Assembly: GCF_050589845.1 (NCBI RefSeq) | Contig: NZ_JBNGPA010000001.1 | Coordinates: 496,001-560,000 of the forward strand | DNA length: 64,000 nt | DNA from: Carboxylicivirga agarovorans | Lineage (GTDB): Bacteria > Bacteroidota > Bacteroidia > Bacteroidales > Marinilabiliaceae | Reading direction: 5' to 3' | Shown here: positions 45,502 to 55,800 of the stretch, piece after piece | How the letters are laid out: every line of letters begins with the position of its first letter | Position numbering within the stretch: the stretch's first letter is position 1 | Notes under the pieces: generated by a model | What the model was told of the DNA's origin: nothing | The model's input: the letters and a program-made list of their open reading frames with translations, nothing else | Databases searched by the model: none | Translations under genes and position numbers: made by a program

Positions 45502-47709
45502 TTAGTTTTTATTTATCTTGTTTATCAATTGTTTACCTCTTACATCAATGGTTTTAACCACGTAAACACCTTTCGACAGATCAGAGATATGAAGCTGAGT
45601 AATATGCTCACCGGTAAGGCTTTTTACCAATACACCTCCAATTGTATATACCTCAACAGACTTAATGGCAATGTCTGATTGAATATTAATGACATCAACT
45701 GCCGGGTTAGGGTATATGCGAAGTATATTTTGCTTTTGATTATTTACTGAAGTAGCAACAGGCTCAAGCATCACGGTCGGGCCTCCCTGGGTAGATACAT
45801 CGCTGGTTAGTTCAAAGGAGATGGTTTGAGTTACAAAGCCATCCATTTCAACGGTAATATCATAGGTACCATGGCGTAAGTCGTTAAAAGTGGCAATACC
45901 AAAGCCAAACTCATCATTAAGGGCATCGTTACCTGTTTCCAGTGTCCAGGTATCAACACCATCAGTTACTGTTACAGTCGCGCCACCCAGTAAAGTCGGG
46001 TCAATTCCTATGGACGGACCGATTGGTGGTGTTACGGAAGCATCTTTTACAATGACAGGCATGTTCTCGGTAACAGGCTCAAGCATAACGGTCGGGCCTC
46101 CCTGGGTAGATACATCGCTGGTTAGTTCAAAGGAGATAGTTTGCGTCACATAGCCATCCATTTCAACAGTAATATCATAGGTGCCATGGCGTAAATCGTT
46201 AAAAGTGGCAATACCAAAGCCAAACTCATCAGTAAGCGCATCGTTACCTGTTTCCAGTGTCCAGGTGTCAACACCATCAGTTACTGTTACAGTCGCGCCA
46301 CCCAGTAAAGTCGGGTCAATTCCTATGGACGGACCGATTGGCGGTGTTACGGAAGCATCTTTTACAATGACAGGCATGTTCTCGGTAACAGGCTCAAGCA
46401 TCACGGTCGGGCCTCCCTGGGTAGATACATCGCTGGTTAGTTCAAAGGAGATGGTTTGCGTCACATAGCCATCCATTTCAACAGTAATGTCATAGGTGCC
46501 ATGGCGTAAATCGTTAAAAGTGGCAATACCAAAGCCAAACTCATCAGTAAGGGCATCGTTACCTGTTTCCAGTGTCCAGGTATCAACACCATCAGTTACT
46601 GTTACAGTAGCGCCACCCAGTAAAGTCGGGTCAATTCCTATGGACGGACCGATTGGCGGTGTTACGGAAGCATCTTTTACAATGACAGGCATATTTTCGG
46701 TAACAGGCTCAAGCATCACGGTCGGGCCTCCCTGGGTAGATACATCGCTGGTTAGTTCAAAGGAGATGGTTTGCGTCACATAGCCATCCATTTCAACGGT
46801 AATATCATAGGTACCATGGCGTAAATCGTTAAAAGTGGCAATACCAAAACCAAACTCATCAGTAAGGGCATCGTTACCTGTTTCAAGTGTCCAGGTATCA
46901 ACACCATCAGTTACTGTTACAGTCGCGCCACCCAGTAAAGTCGGGTCAATTCCTATGGACGGACCGATTGGCGGTGTTACGGAAGCATCTTTTACAATGA
47001 CAGGCATGTTCTCGGTAACAGGCTCAAGCATCACGGTCGGGCCTCCCTGGGTAGATACATCGCTGGTTAGTTCAAAGGAGATGGTTTGCGTCACATAGCC
47101 ATCCATTTCAACGGTAATATCATAGGTGCCATGGCGTAAGTCGTTAAAAGTGGCAATACCAAAGCCAAACTCATCAGTAAGGGCATCGTTACCTGTTTCC
47201 AGTGTCCAGGTATCAACACCATCAGTTACTGTTACAGTCGCGCCACCCAGTAAAGTCGGGTCAATTCCTATGGACGGACCGATTGGCGGTGTTACAGAAG
47301 CATCTTTTACGATGACAGGCATGTTCTCGGTAACAGGCTCAAGCATAACGGTCGGGCCTCCCTGGGTAGATACATCGCTGGTTAGTTCAAAGGAGATGGT
47401 TTGTGTTACATAGCCATCCATTTCAACGGTAATATCATAAGTACCTACAGGCAAATCATTAAAGGTTGCAATACCAAAGCCAAACTCATCATTAAGGGCA
47501 TCATTTCCTGTATCTGCAGTCCAGGTATCAACACCATCAGTTACTGTTACAGTCGCACCACCCAGTAAAGTCGGGTCAATTCCTATGGACGGACCAACCG
47601 GCGGTGTGACAGAAGCATCTTTTACAATTACAGGCAGGCTCTCGGTTTGTCCCACCATACTACCAATAGCTAATATGGTAGCCAATAAAAACATTGTAAA
47701 TCTTTTCAT
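45502..47709 (-). CDS. T9SS-sorted protein of six 105-residue repeats
   Basis: A 735-aa secreted protein with signal peptide (ending GSMVGQ), six near-identical 105-residue repeats, and a C-terminal type A T9SS sorting domain (about 70 residues: ILRIYPNPAVDVINIQS, VEVYTIGGVLVKSL, LSKGVYVVKT). Each repeat (from PVIVKDASVTPP through GGATVTVTDGVDTW and GTYDITVEMDGYVTQ to TVMLEP) looks like a carboxypeptidase-regulatory/CnaB-type beta-sandwich. Such stalk proteins often extend adhesive or structural domains from the surface; no binding domain is visible here. The start is ATG 47709 (MKRFTMFLL) or 47718. It lies between the 650-aa T9SS protein gene and the DUF4625 gene. Function is unknown. Confidence 0.85.
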   Translation of the reverse strand: MKRFTMFLLATILAIGSMVGQTESLPVIVKDASVTPPVGPSIGIDPTLLGGATVTVTDGVDTWTADTGNDALNDEFGFGIATFNDLPVGTYDITVEMDGYVTQTISFELTSDVSTQGGPTVMLEPVTENMPVIVKDASVTPPIGPSIGIDPTLLGGATVTVTDGVDTWTLETGNDALTDEFGFGIATFNDLRHGTYDITVEMDGYVTQTISFELTSDVSTQGGPTVMLEPVTENMPVIVKDASVTPPIGPSIGIDPTLLGGATVTVTDGVDTWTLETGNDALTDEFGFGIATFNDLRHGTYDITVEMDGYVTQTISFELTSDVSTQGGPTVMLEPVTENMPVIVKDASVTPPIGPSIGIDPTLLGGATVTVTDGVDTWTLETGNDALTDEFGFGIATFNDLRHGTYDITVEMDGYVTQTISFELTSDVSTQGGPTVMLEPVTENMPVIVKDASVTPPIGPSIGIDPTLLGGATVTVTDGVDTWTLETGNDALTDEFGFGIATFNDLRHGTYDITVEMDGYVTQTISFELTSDVSTQGGPTVMLEPVTENMPVIVKDASVTPPIGPSIGIDPTLLGGATVTVTDGVDTWTLETGNDALNDEFGFGIATFNDLRHGTYDITVEMDGFVTQTISFELTSDVSTQGGPTVMLEPVATSVNNQKQNILRIYPNPAVDVINIQSDIAIKSVEVYTIGGVLVKSLTGEHITQLHISDLSKGVYVVKTIDVRGKQLINKINKN
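45748..47637. repeat. Six tandem 315-base coding repeats
   Basis: Six in-frame units of 315 bases (105 codons) lie head to tail with boundaries near 46062, 46377, 46692, 47007 and 47322. The four middle units are almost identical at the nucleotide level. Units 1 and 6 are more diverged: unit 1 has TADTGNDALND and LPVGT, and unit 6 has NDALND and GFVTQT. The uniform long open frames on the plus strand here are mirror images of this repeat and not genes. Confidence 0.95.
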
Positions 47710-47746
47710 AGTGATCATTTATTAATTAACAAACTGGCACTTAACC

Positions 47747-47785
47747 AATGGAGAGGGAGAGCAAGAGCTGCTTCCTCCCTCCATT
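47747..47785. other. Strong intergenic hairpin between two T9SS cargo genes
   Basis: Arms AATGGAGAGGGAG and CTCCCTCCATT enclose a second small stem AGCA/TGCT. No T run follows on either side, so it looks like an mRNA-stabilising or processing structure rather than a terminator. Confidence 0.6.
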
Positions 47786-47831
47786 AATTATCACCATTAA
47801 ATTCATCGTTGCTCTTGAATGAGCATCAGCA

Positions 47832-49784
47832 TTATCGTTTTGTAATCTTCACAGTTTTTGTTTGTCGGATAGAGTCATTCAGCACAACCATGTAAAGGCC
47901 TTTAGGCAGGTCTGACAGGTCGATCTGTTGTATTGATTCGGCATTAATTATTTTCACACAACGTCCGGTCATATCAAATACTTCTGCCGTAACAACTTCA
48001 ATGTCTGACTTTACATGCAACAGGCCGTTGGTAGGATTAGGGTATACTTGTATTGTAACTTCTTCCGTTTTGTTGATACTGGTCGCGTCATCTGCCTCCA
48101 TGGTTAGTGTTTTTTCGCTGGCGCCGGCGCCCATCCATATTCGACTATCTGTTATTGAATTGTAACCACTGGCACTTAACTCATAATTGTACCAGCCTTG
48201 CGGAATATCCAGGATAACTGCCTGTCCCGACGCATTGGTCGTCAGGTCGTAGCTTTCCAATCCATTATCCAGCATCAGGTTAGCATTTGCAATAACAGCT
48301 GATGTTTCGCTGTCGGTAATCGTAAACTGGACACTTGCTTTAGCAAATTCACTTTGTGTCAGATCATGGCTCCAGATATTGACATCTGTACCGTTATCTG
48401 CTTCTTCAAGCACAAAAAGCGTATTGCCATTAACGACCAGGTCAGTCACCTTATCCCATGAAAAGTTCCCATGTGTTCCGCCGCGGTGCAACCAGTAATC
48501 AGCATCGGTGAAACCTTGTGAAATAACCACATTTCCAGAAGGAGTTCCTGTTGCTATTGGCTCATCCCATACGGCATAGGCTATACCTTCGGGTACAGCA
48601 ATCATAGCTCTTAGTTCTTTGCCACCCAGATCGTCCACCAGTACGAATTCCGGATCTTCCACATCTGTTCGGATAGCATAAATCCCCTGTGTTCCGCCTG
48701 TCGGAGTAGCTGTAAAAAACAACTTGTTACCGCTTAATGTCAGGTTATTTATCTCGTCAGACTCGTCTTCCGCATTCATGTTCATAACAAGCACATCGTT
48801 CAAACCATTGATTACGGTAAGCTTGCGCAGGTCGATTTTTGCCCCGTTTATTATCGGATCACCAACAGCATAAATTCTGTTATTGCTTTGAACAGGTGTT
48901 TCGTTGTGAAAATTGGGCTGAGTGATGGAGTTAATAACCGAAGTATTGCTTTTTGATATGATATCCATTGGCAATGACTCGCCTCCGATGGCTACTTTGG
49001 TTACATAGTAATTCTCATCGGTTACCATCAGGTTGCCCCAGGCATGTGTTTCACTTCCGCTGTTAACAACCAGGGTGGCTGTTCCTCCCATGGCGTCATA
49101 GTCCACTTTGAATATGCTGGAGTAGTTACCGGAACCACCGCCTTCCATGTCAGCAATAAAATAGAAAGCATTGCCATAAACAGTACCTTCAAGAACGCCT
49201 GCCTGATTTTGCTCACTCATCCGGATCTTTTTTAAGAAGCCAACATCCTGGCCTGCTTCAAAGGTTCCCATGTCTGTTCCGTCTGATTCGTATAAAATAG
49301 CTTCCTGTCCTTTCAGGTCGTCCCATTCACCTTTAGCCATGTAGTAATACCATTCATTACCTGAACCAAAATCGGCATGTAACACATTAGTAGTTGCCGG
49401 GTTCGAAGCCGGATGTCCACTACTAAGCAGTAATGAAGCCGTACCTGAATTATTAACTCTCAGATCAACTTCACCGGCATCACTGGTATTATTGCCATAA
49501 TAAAAGGCCATATTGTTTCCAACCCATGCCGCTAACCTGGAAGCACTTCCGTTTTCAAGGGTTTCACTGTCCTGAAAATCAACACCGTTTAAAGAATAGG
49601 AAATAACATCATTGCTTCCCGTATTTAAAATGTAGATTATCCCGTCGGAAAAAGGTTTAACCTCAGTTACCTGTCCCGCAGATGTTGACAGCAGGTCACT
49701 GTTCTGCGTCGGAGTCACTACCTGTGCCCAGGAGACTGGCCACATGCAGAAGCTCAAAAGAAATAGGAATAAAAGTTTTTTCAT
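47832..49784 (-). CDS. T9SS-sorted secreted protein, beta-propeller-like, function unknown
   Basis: A 650-aa protein with signal peptide (ending VSWAQ) and a type A T9SS sorting domain at the C-terminus (TIQVYPNPTNGLLHVKS, VTAEVFDMTGRCVKII, LPKGLYMVVLND). The large N-terminal part (about 25-465) contains repeated strand patterns such as VKPFSDGIIYILNTGSNDVI, LTLSGNKLFFTATPTGGTQGIY and DLVVNGNTLFVLEEADNG that suggest a beta-propeller. Residues about 480-565 look like a carboxypeptidase regulatory-like beta-sandwich (VQFTITDSETSAVIANANLML, VILDIPQGWYNYELSASGY). No catalytic motif was recognised. It lies 58 bases after the protease gene, suggesting a shared export programme. Confidence 0.82.
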   Translation of the reverse strand: MKKLLFLFLLSFCMWPVSWAQVVTPTQNSDLLSTSAGQVTEVKPFSDGIIYILNTGSNDVISYSLNGVDFQDSETLENGSASRLAAWVGNNMAFYYGNNTSDAGEVDLRVNNSGTASLLLSSGHPASNPATTNVLHADFGSGNEWYYYMAKGEWDDLKGQEAILYESDGTDMGTFEAGQDVGFLKKIRMSEQNQAGVLEGTVYGNAFYFIADMEGGGSGNYSSIFKVDYDAMGGTATLVVNSGSETHAWGNLMVTDENYYVTKVAIGGESLPMDIISKSNTSVINSITQPNFHNETPVQSNNRIYAVGDPIINGAKIDLRKLTVINGLNDVLVMNMNAEDESDEINNLTLSGNKLFFTATPTGGTQGIYAIRTDVEDPEFVLVDDLGGKELRAMIAVPEGIAYAVWDEPIATGTPSGNVVISQGFTDADYWLHRGGTHGNFSWDKVTDLVVNGNTLFVLEEADNGTDVNIWSHDLTQSEFAKASVQFTITDSETSAVIANANLMLDNGLESYDLTTNASGQAVILDIPQGWYNYELSASGYNSITDSRIWMGAGASEKTLTMEADDATSINKTEEVTIQVYPNPTNGLLHVKSDIEVVTAEVFDMTGRCVKIINAESIQQIDLSDLPKGLYMVVLNDSIRQTKTVKITKR

Positions 49785-49812
49785 ATCTATTAGTTTTAAT
49801 GGTGATTAATTA

Positions 49813-49836
49813 GCCTCCGCCTGCAATGGCGGAGGC
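49813..49836. other. GC-rich hairpin between protease and downstream T9SS gene
   Basis: Perfect 9-bp arms GCCTCCGCC (49813-49821) and GGCGGAGGC (49828-49836) surround a 6-base loop in an otherwise AT-rich gap of 58 bases. No T run follows on the minus strand. Probably an mRNA 3' stabiliser or processing site. Confidence 0.65.
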
Positions 49837-49842
49837 CAGTAA

Positions 49843-52800
49843 TTATTGTTTTGTGAATTTTTTAATCAGGATCGAACTCTTCGTCTCAAGCTTAAGCACA
49901 TAAACACCAGACTTGAGATGCTCAACATTAATGCTGTAGTCAGATATATGTGTGATTTCATCAGAGAGAAGAACCCTGCCTTTGGTATCTGTAATGGTAT
50001 AGTTTGTTACTTCCACTCCATTTAACTGCAGGTTTAAATTCTCTTTCACCGGATTTGGGTATAGTCCGATGGCATCACTGTCAACATCATCAATTCCCAC
50101 GCGATGCTCAATAAATACCGGGAAGCCTGTTTCAAGTGTTGCCCCCAGCTCATCGGTAGCTGTAACTTTTACATATACATAACCCGGTTTATGAGGAACA
50201 AAGGCCAGTACGGCATCTGTCGATAAGATTTCAAGGGCATCGTTTTGCTCAAAGTCAATGGTAAACGTCACCTCATCACCATCAGGATCTTCGATGTAAT
50301 AGCTTAGATCAATCTTATAAGCTTCTTCTGTTTCAATGGCAAATACCTGCTCTCCGATTATTGTGCTCTCTTCAGGTGCACGGTTGAGATCTGCTACGTC
50401 TACCTTTAATGAAAACGCGGTAGCATTACCATGACTGTCAACACCCGAAACATTAAACTCATGCTTACCTGCCCCATCAAAGTCAGGAATAAACTCAATG
50501 TCCACCACATTATCCTTAACAGTGTATGAGAAGTAAGGTGCATCCTCTTCAACAGTGATGGTAAAATCATCACCTTCTTCATCAGTCACAATGAGCTGAT
50601 AGTTCAGGGTGTCTGTTTCAAAGACACTATAGTTAACCTCAAAACCATCATTATACTGAGGCCCTTTGTTTCGGGTCAGCGACACAGGCAATTCAGTTTC
50701 TTTTGTATACGGATCATTGGTACGGATGATCAATTTAGCCAGGTTGACTCCCTGGTTACCGTAAGCTGAATTGAAGTTCAGGTTGAATGTATGTTCTTCA
50801 CCCGCTTTTATTATTCCGTTTTCCTCTGAATTAAGCTCACACCAGGTATTTCCACCAGCTTCAATTTCTCCGGCCCTTACTATCCAGCCCATGGTGTCAT
50901 AGCCCTGCTCGGTTGTTTCGAACATATCGGTGCCATTACCAAAATAATAGCGCTGATATACTTCTTCATCTCCATTAAAAGTTCCCTGCGGATAAGGAAT
51001 AAATTCGTCGTACTTAAATTCAATGAAGAATTTCTCTCCCGGGAAGAAGAACAGTGGCTCATCCAGCTCAATGGTCACCAGTTCACCGGCAGATGAACCG
51101 CCATCTGCTACATGATGATATCGCTGTGTATATAACTCCTGACATTCGAAATAGTCTTCAGCCCCACCAAGAATCCTGATATTAACATAGGAATCCAGCA
51201 TATCACCCCATGCATACCAAGTCATTACATGCGACAGGTTAAAACCATCTTCAGGGGCATAAAAACCTGTGGCCGATGTAAAAGTGAGGTTATTAGAACC
51301 AAAGCCCACATTTCCGGCAGAACCCGTTGATTGTTCGTGCTGAAGCACACGGTTAAAGTCAATTTCTTCTGTAGTGCTATTATAACTTTTTAGGTTCGTA
51401 ACTTCTGCTTTCTCTAATTTTGATACATCAGCAGAAGGCATTCTTGCGGCTTTTAAACCAGCTGGTGAACTTGTTAAAACAGGTGTCATGTTTCGTTCAA
51501 ACACCATTCCTATTTCGTAGGTCAAATCCATTGAACCATTATGATTATCAATCACAAATGTTCGCTCCTCTTCATGTTCACCGTTATCAGCATAAACATG
51601 CACCCCTTCTGATTGGATATTAATTTCCGGAGGTAATGTGAAGATCGCATCAACAGGAATCTTAATAACACCTTCTTCAACATCGCAATAAACCAGTATG
51701 GTGTCATTGACCAGAGCCTCCTGCATTGGAGTTATTCTCAGGTTAAAGCTTTCACTGGCTAATGGCTTCAGGTTATAATTAATTCGCTTGCGTGATATAT
51801 CAACCCAACCATCTTCAGCACTGCCGCTTCCGAACTTACTATCATCACCCATTACAGTACCACTGTTGATACCTGATTGCAATCTGACGTTGCTGATTAA
51901 CACGTTTCGCGTCCCTTTATTGGACAATGTAAATCCGTAATCAAATCGTTTATAAGGAGATACATAACCTTCGTCATCATGATTGATAATCATGATCTCG
52001 CCCAGCTGTAAAGTATCTTTAACAACAATACTGTCTTTACCTGTTACATCAAGGGTAACGGGAATTTTAAACTCTGGATCAGCTGGTGTATTATTATGAA
52101 ATACCAATTCATCGTAGTATTGTCCTCCGTAAATTGACTGAGCACTTAAATGCACATCAAAATCGCGTGTACTTTGAGCTTGCACTTCATATGATTCGCT
52201 TGGAAGGAAAGTAACAATGGTCCCATGCTTAATCACTCCCGTTGTTTTGGCCGATACCTGTATCCCTTTGGTACCGTCCTGGTTTTCGATACCAACTAAG
52301 GAACCGTTAAGAATAATAAAGGCCAACTCCTCTTCTACCATCTCGTAGAAATACTTAATGGTCCCATTCTTAAACATCCATATTTCCACTGAAATTGGTT
52401 TACCCCCTCCATTGGAACCCATATCCTGGTATCTCACCACGAATTTATCATCGTAAGCTTTGGTGTATATACCTGATAAAGGATAATAGTTTGGATTAGA
52501 TAGTCCGTTAAAGCCAAACATTGGAGCAAGGTAGGTATTGATACCAGCTTCATTGGGGATAAAATAACCTGGTCCCCACTCCCGTGTTTCCTGATCGGGA
52601 ACAAAAGTGATTACACCTGTGATTCCCAGGTATAAGGTATCGTATTGTTGTCCGTAAAAACTAACTTCAAAAGGCATCGGAACCGTCATCCAAAACTGAT
52701 CCGGATCTAAGACATCTCCGGGCGTCTCCAACTTTGTTCCGGTTTCAATAACATCCGTTTTAGTGAAATACGGTGAATTAATATCGTGTTCAATAGTGTA

Positions 52801-55800
52801 TGTGTAATCAACCTCATCGCTATTCGAGTCAGCTAACGATGGCAGTACATGCATCCATTCATTAGCCCCGGGAGTTACCTGCATGGCATTTAATCCGGTA
52901 TTGTTAATGGTAACTGTTATTGATTTGGTGTCTCCATGATCAATTGTTTCTATAATTTCATTATGACTTGCTGAGATAAGCGGAGCTTCCACAACATTAC
53001 AGGTCACATCAATCTGGTACGTTTGTCCGTTATCCGCAGTAAACGTTAACACATCCGTTTTTACGCCCAATTCATCGGCAACAACTGTTATGGTGTAATC
53101 AGAGAAAGTTGCTGGTCGCAGTTCCACAGGCATGTATCCATCAATTGCAAACACACCGTTACTGAAAGCCATGGTACTAAACCTGCCAATAGCTTTGCCA
53201 TCGTTACCAACTCTCAACATTATTGACCTGGTAGCACCTTTAAAGACATTACCAAAGTCAAGCACCTGTGGCTCAAAGGTGAAGTTCGCATCACCTCCTG
53301 TGGTAATATTCATACTTATGGTATGTGCCACCGGATTATTAACCGGATCATTACTAACCACATTAATGCGCTCTTCAAAATCTGCCACATAGAGCCCCTC
53401 TGTGCTTCCGCTGTAGCTGATGGTTACTGATTCGCCAACATTGACAGTACCAAATGGGTTAGTCACATTGTTAACAACTCCGAAACCCGGGTTTTTGAAA
53501 TAGATCTGTTTACCTGTTGCCGGAAAAATCCCCTCTATAAAGGGATGAACCGCTGCAGAACCATATCCGTTCAATACCAGACGATCATCCACATCATTAT
53601 CTTCAATCATAATGAGTGTGCTGGCACGGTTAAAGCCCATGTCACGGGTACCCAGCACATCGCCTAAATCTTTATAATTGAAATCAATGTCGCCGTTCTG
53701 ATACAAGACTATCTGGAAGGTAATATTCTCATCAAGCCAGCCGATACCACCAACTATGTTATCGTCATAGAAATAACTACCATGAATAACATCCTGATAT
53801 TGAATAACAAACTTACCCGGAAACTGCTGATAATAAATTTTACCACCAAGGTTAAGGTCAAATGGCATTCCCCAGGCTGAGATTAATTTACTTGGCTGAG
53901 CTTTACTTTTGTAACCTGCCGGTTTGGCGTTAAACCAACCGTTTTTGGCCATAGAAACAGCTCCCTGAGTTGTTATGTAGCAGGTATCATATTCATTACC
54001 AAAGTATGGAAAGCTAAAACCAAGCAATACATCCTTGAAAATAACACTACCATCAAGTCTGAAATGATCCGTAATATCCTCACCTGTATACTGAATATCA
54101 AGCCATTCAAATGCTAGCTCTTCATTAACCGATTCTTTATGACTGCCTATATATCCGAATTTATGAATGGAATTGGGGTCAAAATCAGGCATATTAGAAC
54201 CATCGGCAAACTTAGGAATGTAATAACGCAGTGGATAATCCCCTTCGTTGCTTAGTGTAAACTCACCTGTGAAAGCATCGCCCAGGTTTAAATCAGGAAA
54301 TTCTCTTACCGGCGGCGTTACAACTGCTTTCGCAGGCTTTGTTCCAGCCCCGTAAAGAATAAAGGAATGTGAGTATCCATGAGGATCGCTAATGGTTACC
54401 TTTGAATTAATGGCTCCCTCTTTACTTGGGGTAAAGTTAAATAACAGTGTAACAGAGCGCTCAGCGTTGATGGCATCAGGCATTGAACCGATGAGCTCAA
54501 AATCGCTGTCTGCTATATCGATAGACAATGCATTGGTATTATTACCAAAAGCTCCAAGACCAATATTGGATATGGTGATACTTTGAGTCGCATTTTCACC
54601 TATAAATACATTACCAAAATTAACAATGTCATTGCTCTGTAATTGGTGCTTCTGACCAGTAACGTTAAAATCAAGCAAGAGTGTCTCCCAGTTTTTTTCG
54701 TATCCCTTACCATACACTTCAATGTTTGTTTTATAATTACCATTGATCAGCTCGCTGGCATTGATGGTCAGGTCAACCGTTTTGCTTTCATCAACATTCA
54801 GGTAGCCACTAGCCGGTGATACTTTTACATATGGCTCCAACTCAACCAGGTTATTGAGTGCAATCACATCCCACACCTTGGTATAGTCATAATACACATC
54901 TTTCAATAAGTCCCAGTTGGCACCCTGATCGGTACTAAAGTATGAGTGATCGGCAGAAGCCAATGTTAAGCCCTGTGAGGCCAGGAAAGGATATTTATGT
55001 CCGGGTGGCACATGTATAACCAGGAAGAATTCATCGCCTTCTTCGAAAAACATCTGTTTATCAAAGTCTATTGCTTCAAATGCCACTCCTGTTTGTGAAA
55101 CACTAAAAGCCTGTGAGTGAATCAATCGGGCTGTTCGCATATCACTACCTTCATAAACCTCAGCATATAAAGGTTCTTTAGGTAATTCGGTAAAGTACAG
55201 GCCAACCTCAACACCGGTCAGGTTCCAGCCAATGGGATTGAATATCTTAAAATGTGTTGCCGATGAATTAGGATAATCCGTATTGGATTCACCAACGGCT
55301 GCCAGAGTCTGAGTCAGGAGGTTAGCATCAAAATAATGCATGTACCGGTTTTCTGGTTTCTGAGCATAAGGATTTATTACAGCTCCTGCTGATACTTCCT
55401 GACTCTCTACCTCAGGTAGAGTTACATTGAGTGTATTAACTTCATAAAGTTTACGCGATTCTACATTTGTGTAGGTATCAATATTTTCTACATGACGTGT
55501 TATAATGTCCCATTTCAGTAGGCCCTCGCCGGTATTTGAAATGCTTAGTTGCTGATGCGACAATGTATCTGTTGCAACATCAATATCAAACTTAAGCACC
55601 TGCTTATCGAGTGAGATTTGCGGCCCGTTGTTGGTAGTTACCGTTAACACATCAGATAATTCCGATTCATTGCCCCATCTGTCAATGGCTGAAACAGCAA
55701 CGTGATAGCTTGTATTCGCATTCAGGTCTTTTAACTCATAGTTATATGATTCTCCGGCTTTTGCGGTGGAGTTAATACGTATCTGTTGTGCATTTTCAGT

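Noticed and set aside
45890..47413. Five similar 87-95-codon open frames on the plus strand
   Set aside because: They are antisense reflections of the 315-base coding repeats of the minus-strand T9SS protein and have no independent start signals or family features.
45748..47637. Regular repeats considered as a CRISPR array
   Set aside because: The unit is 315 bases with no spacers, lies in one continuous reading frame and encodes a protein repeat.
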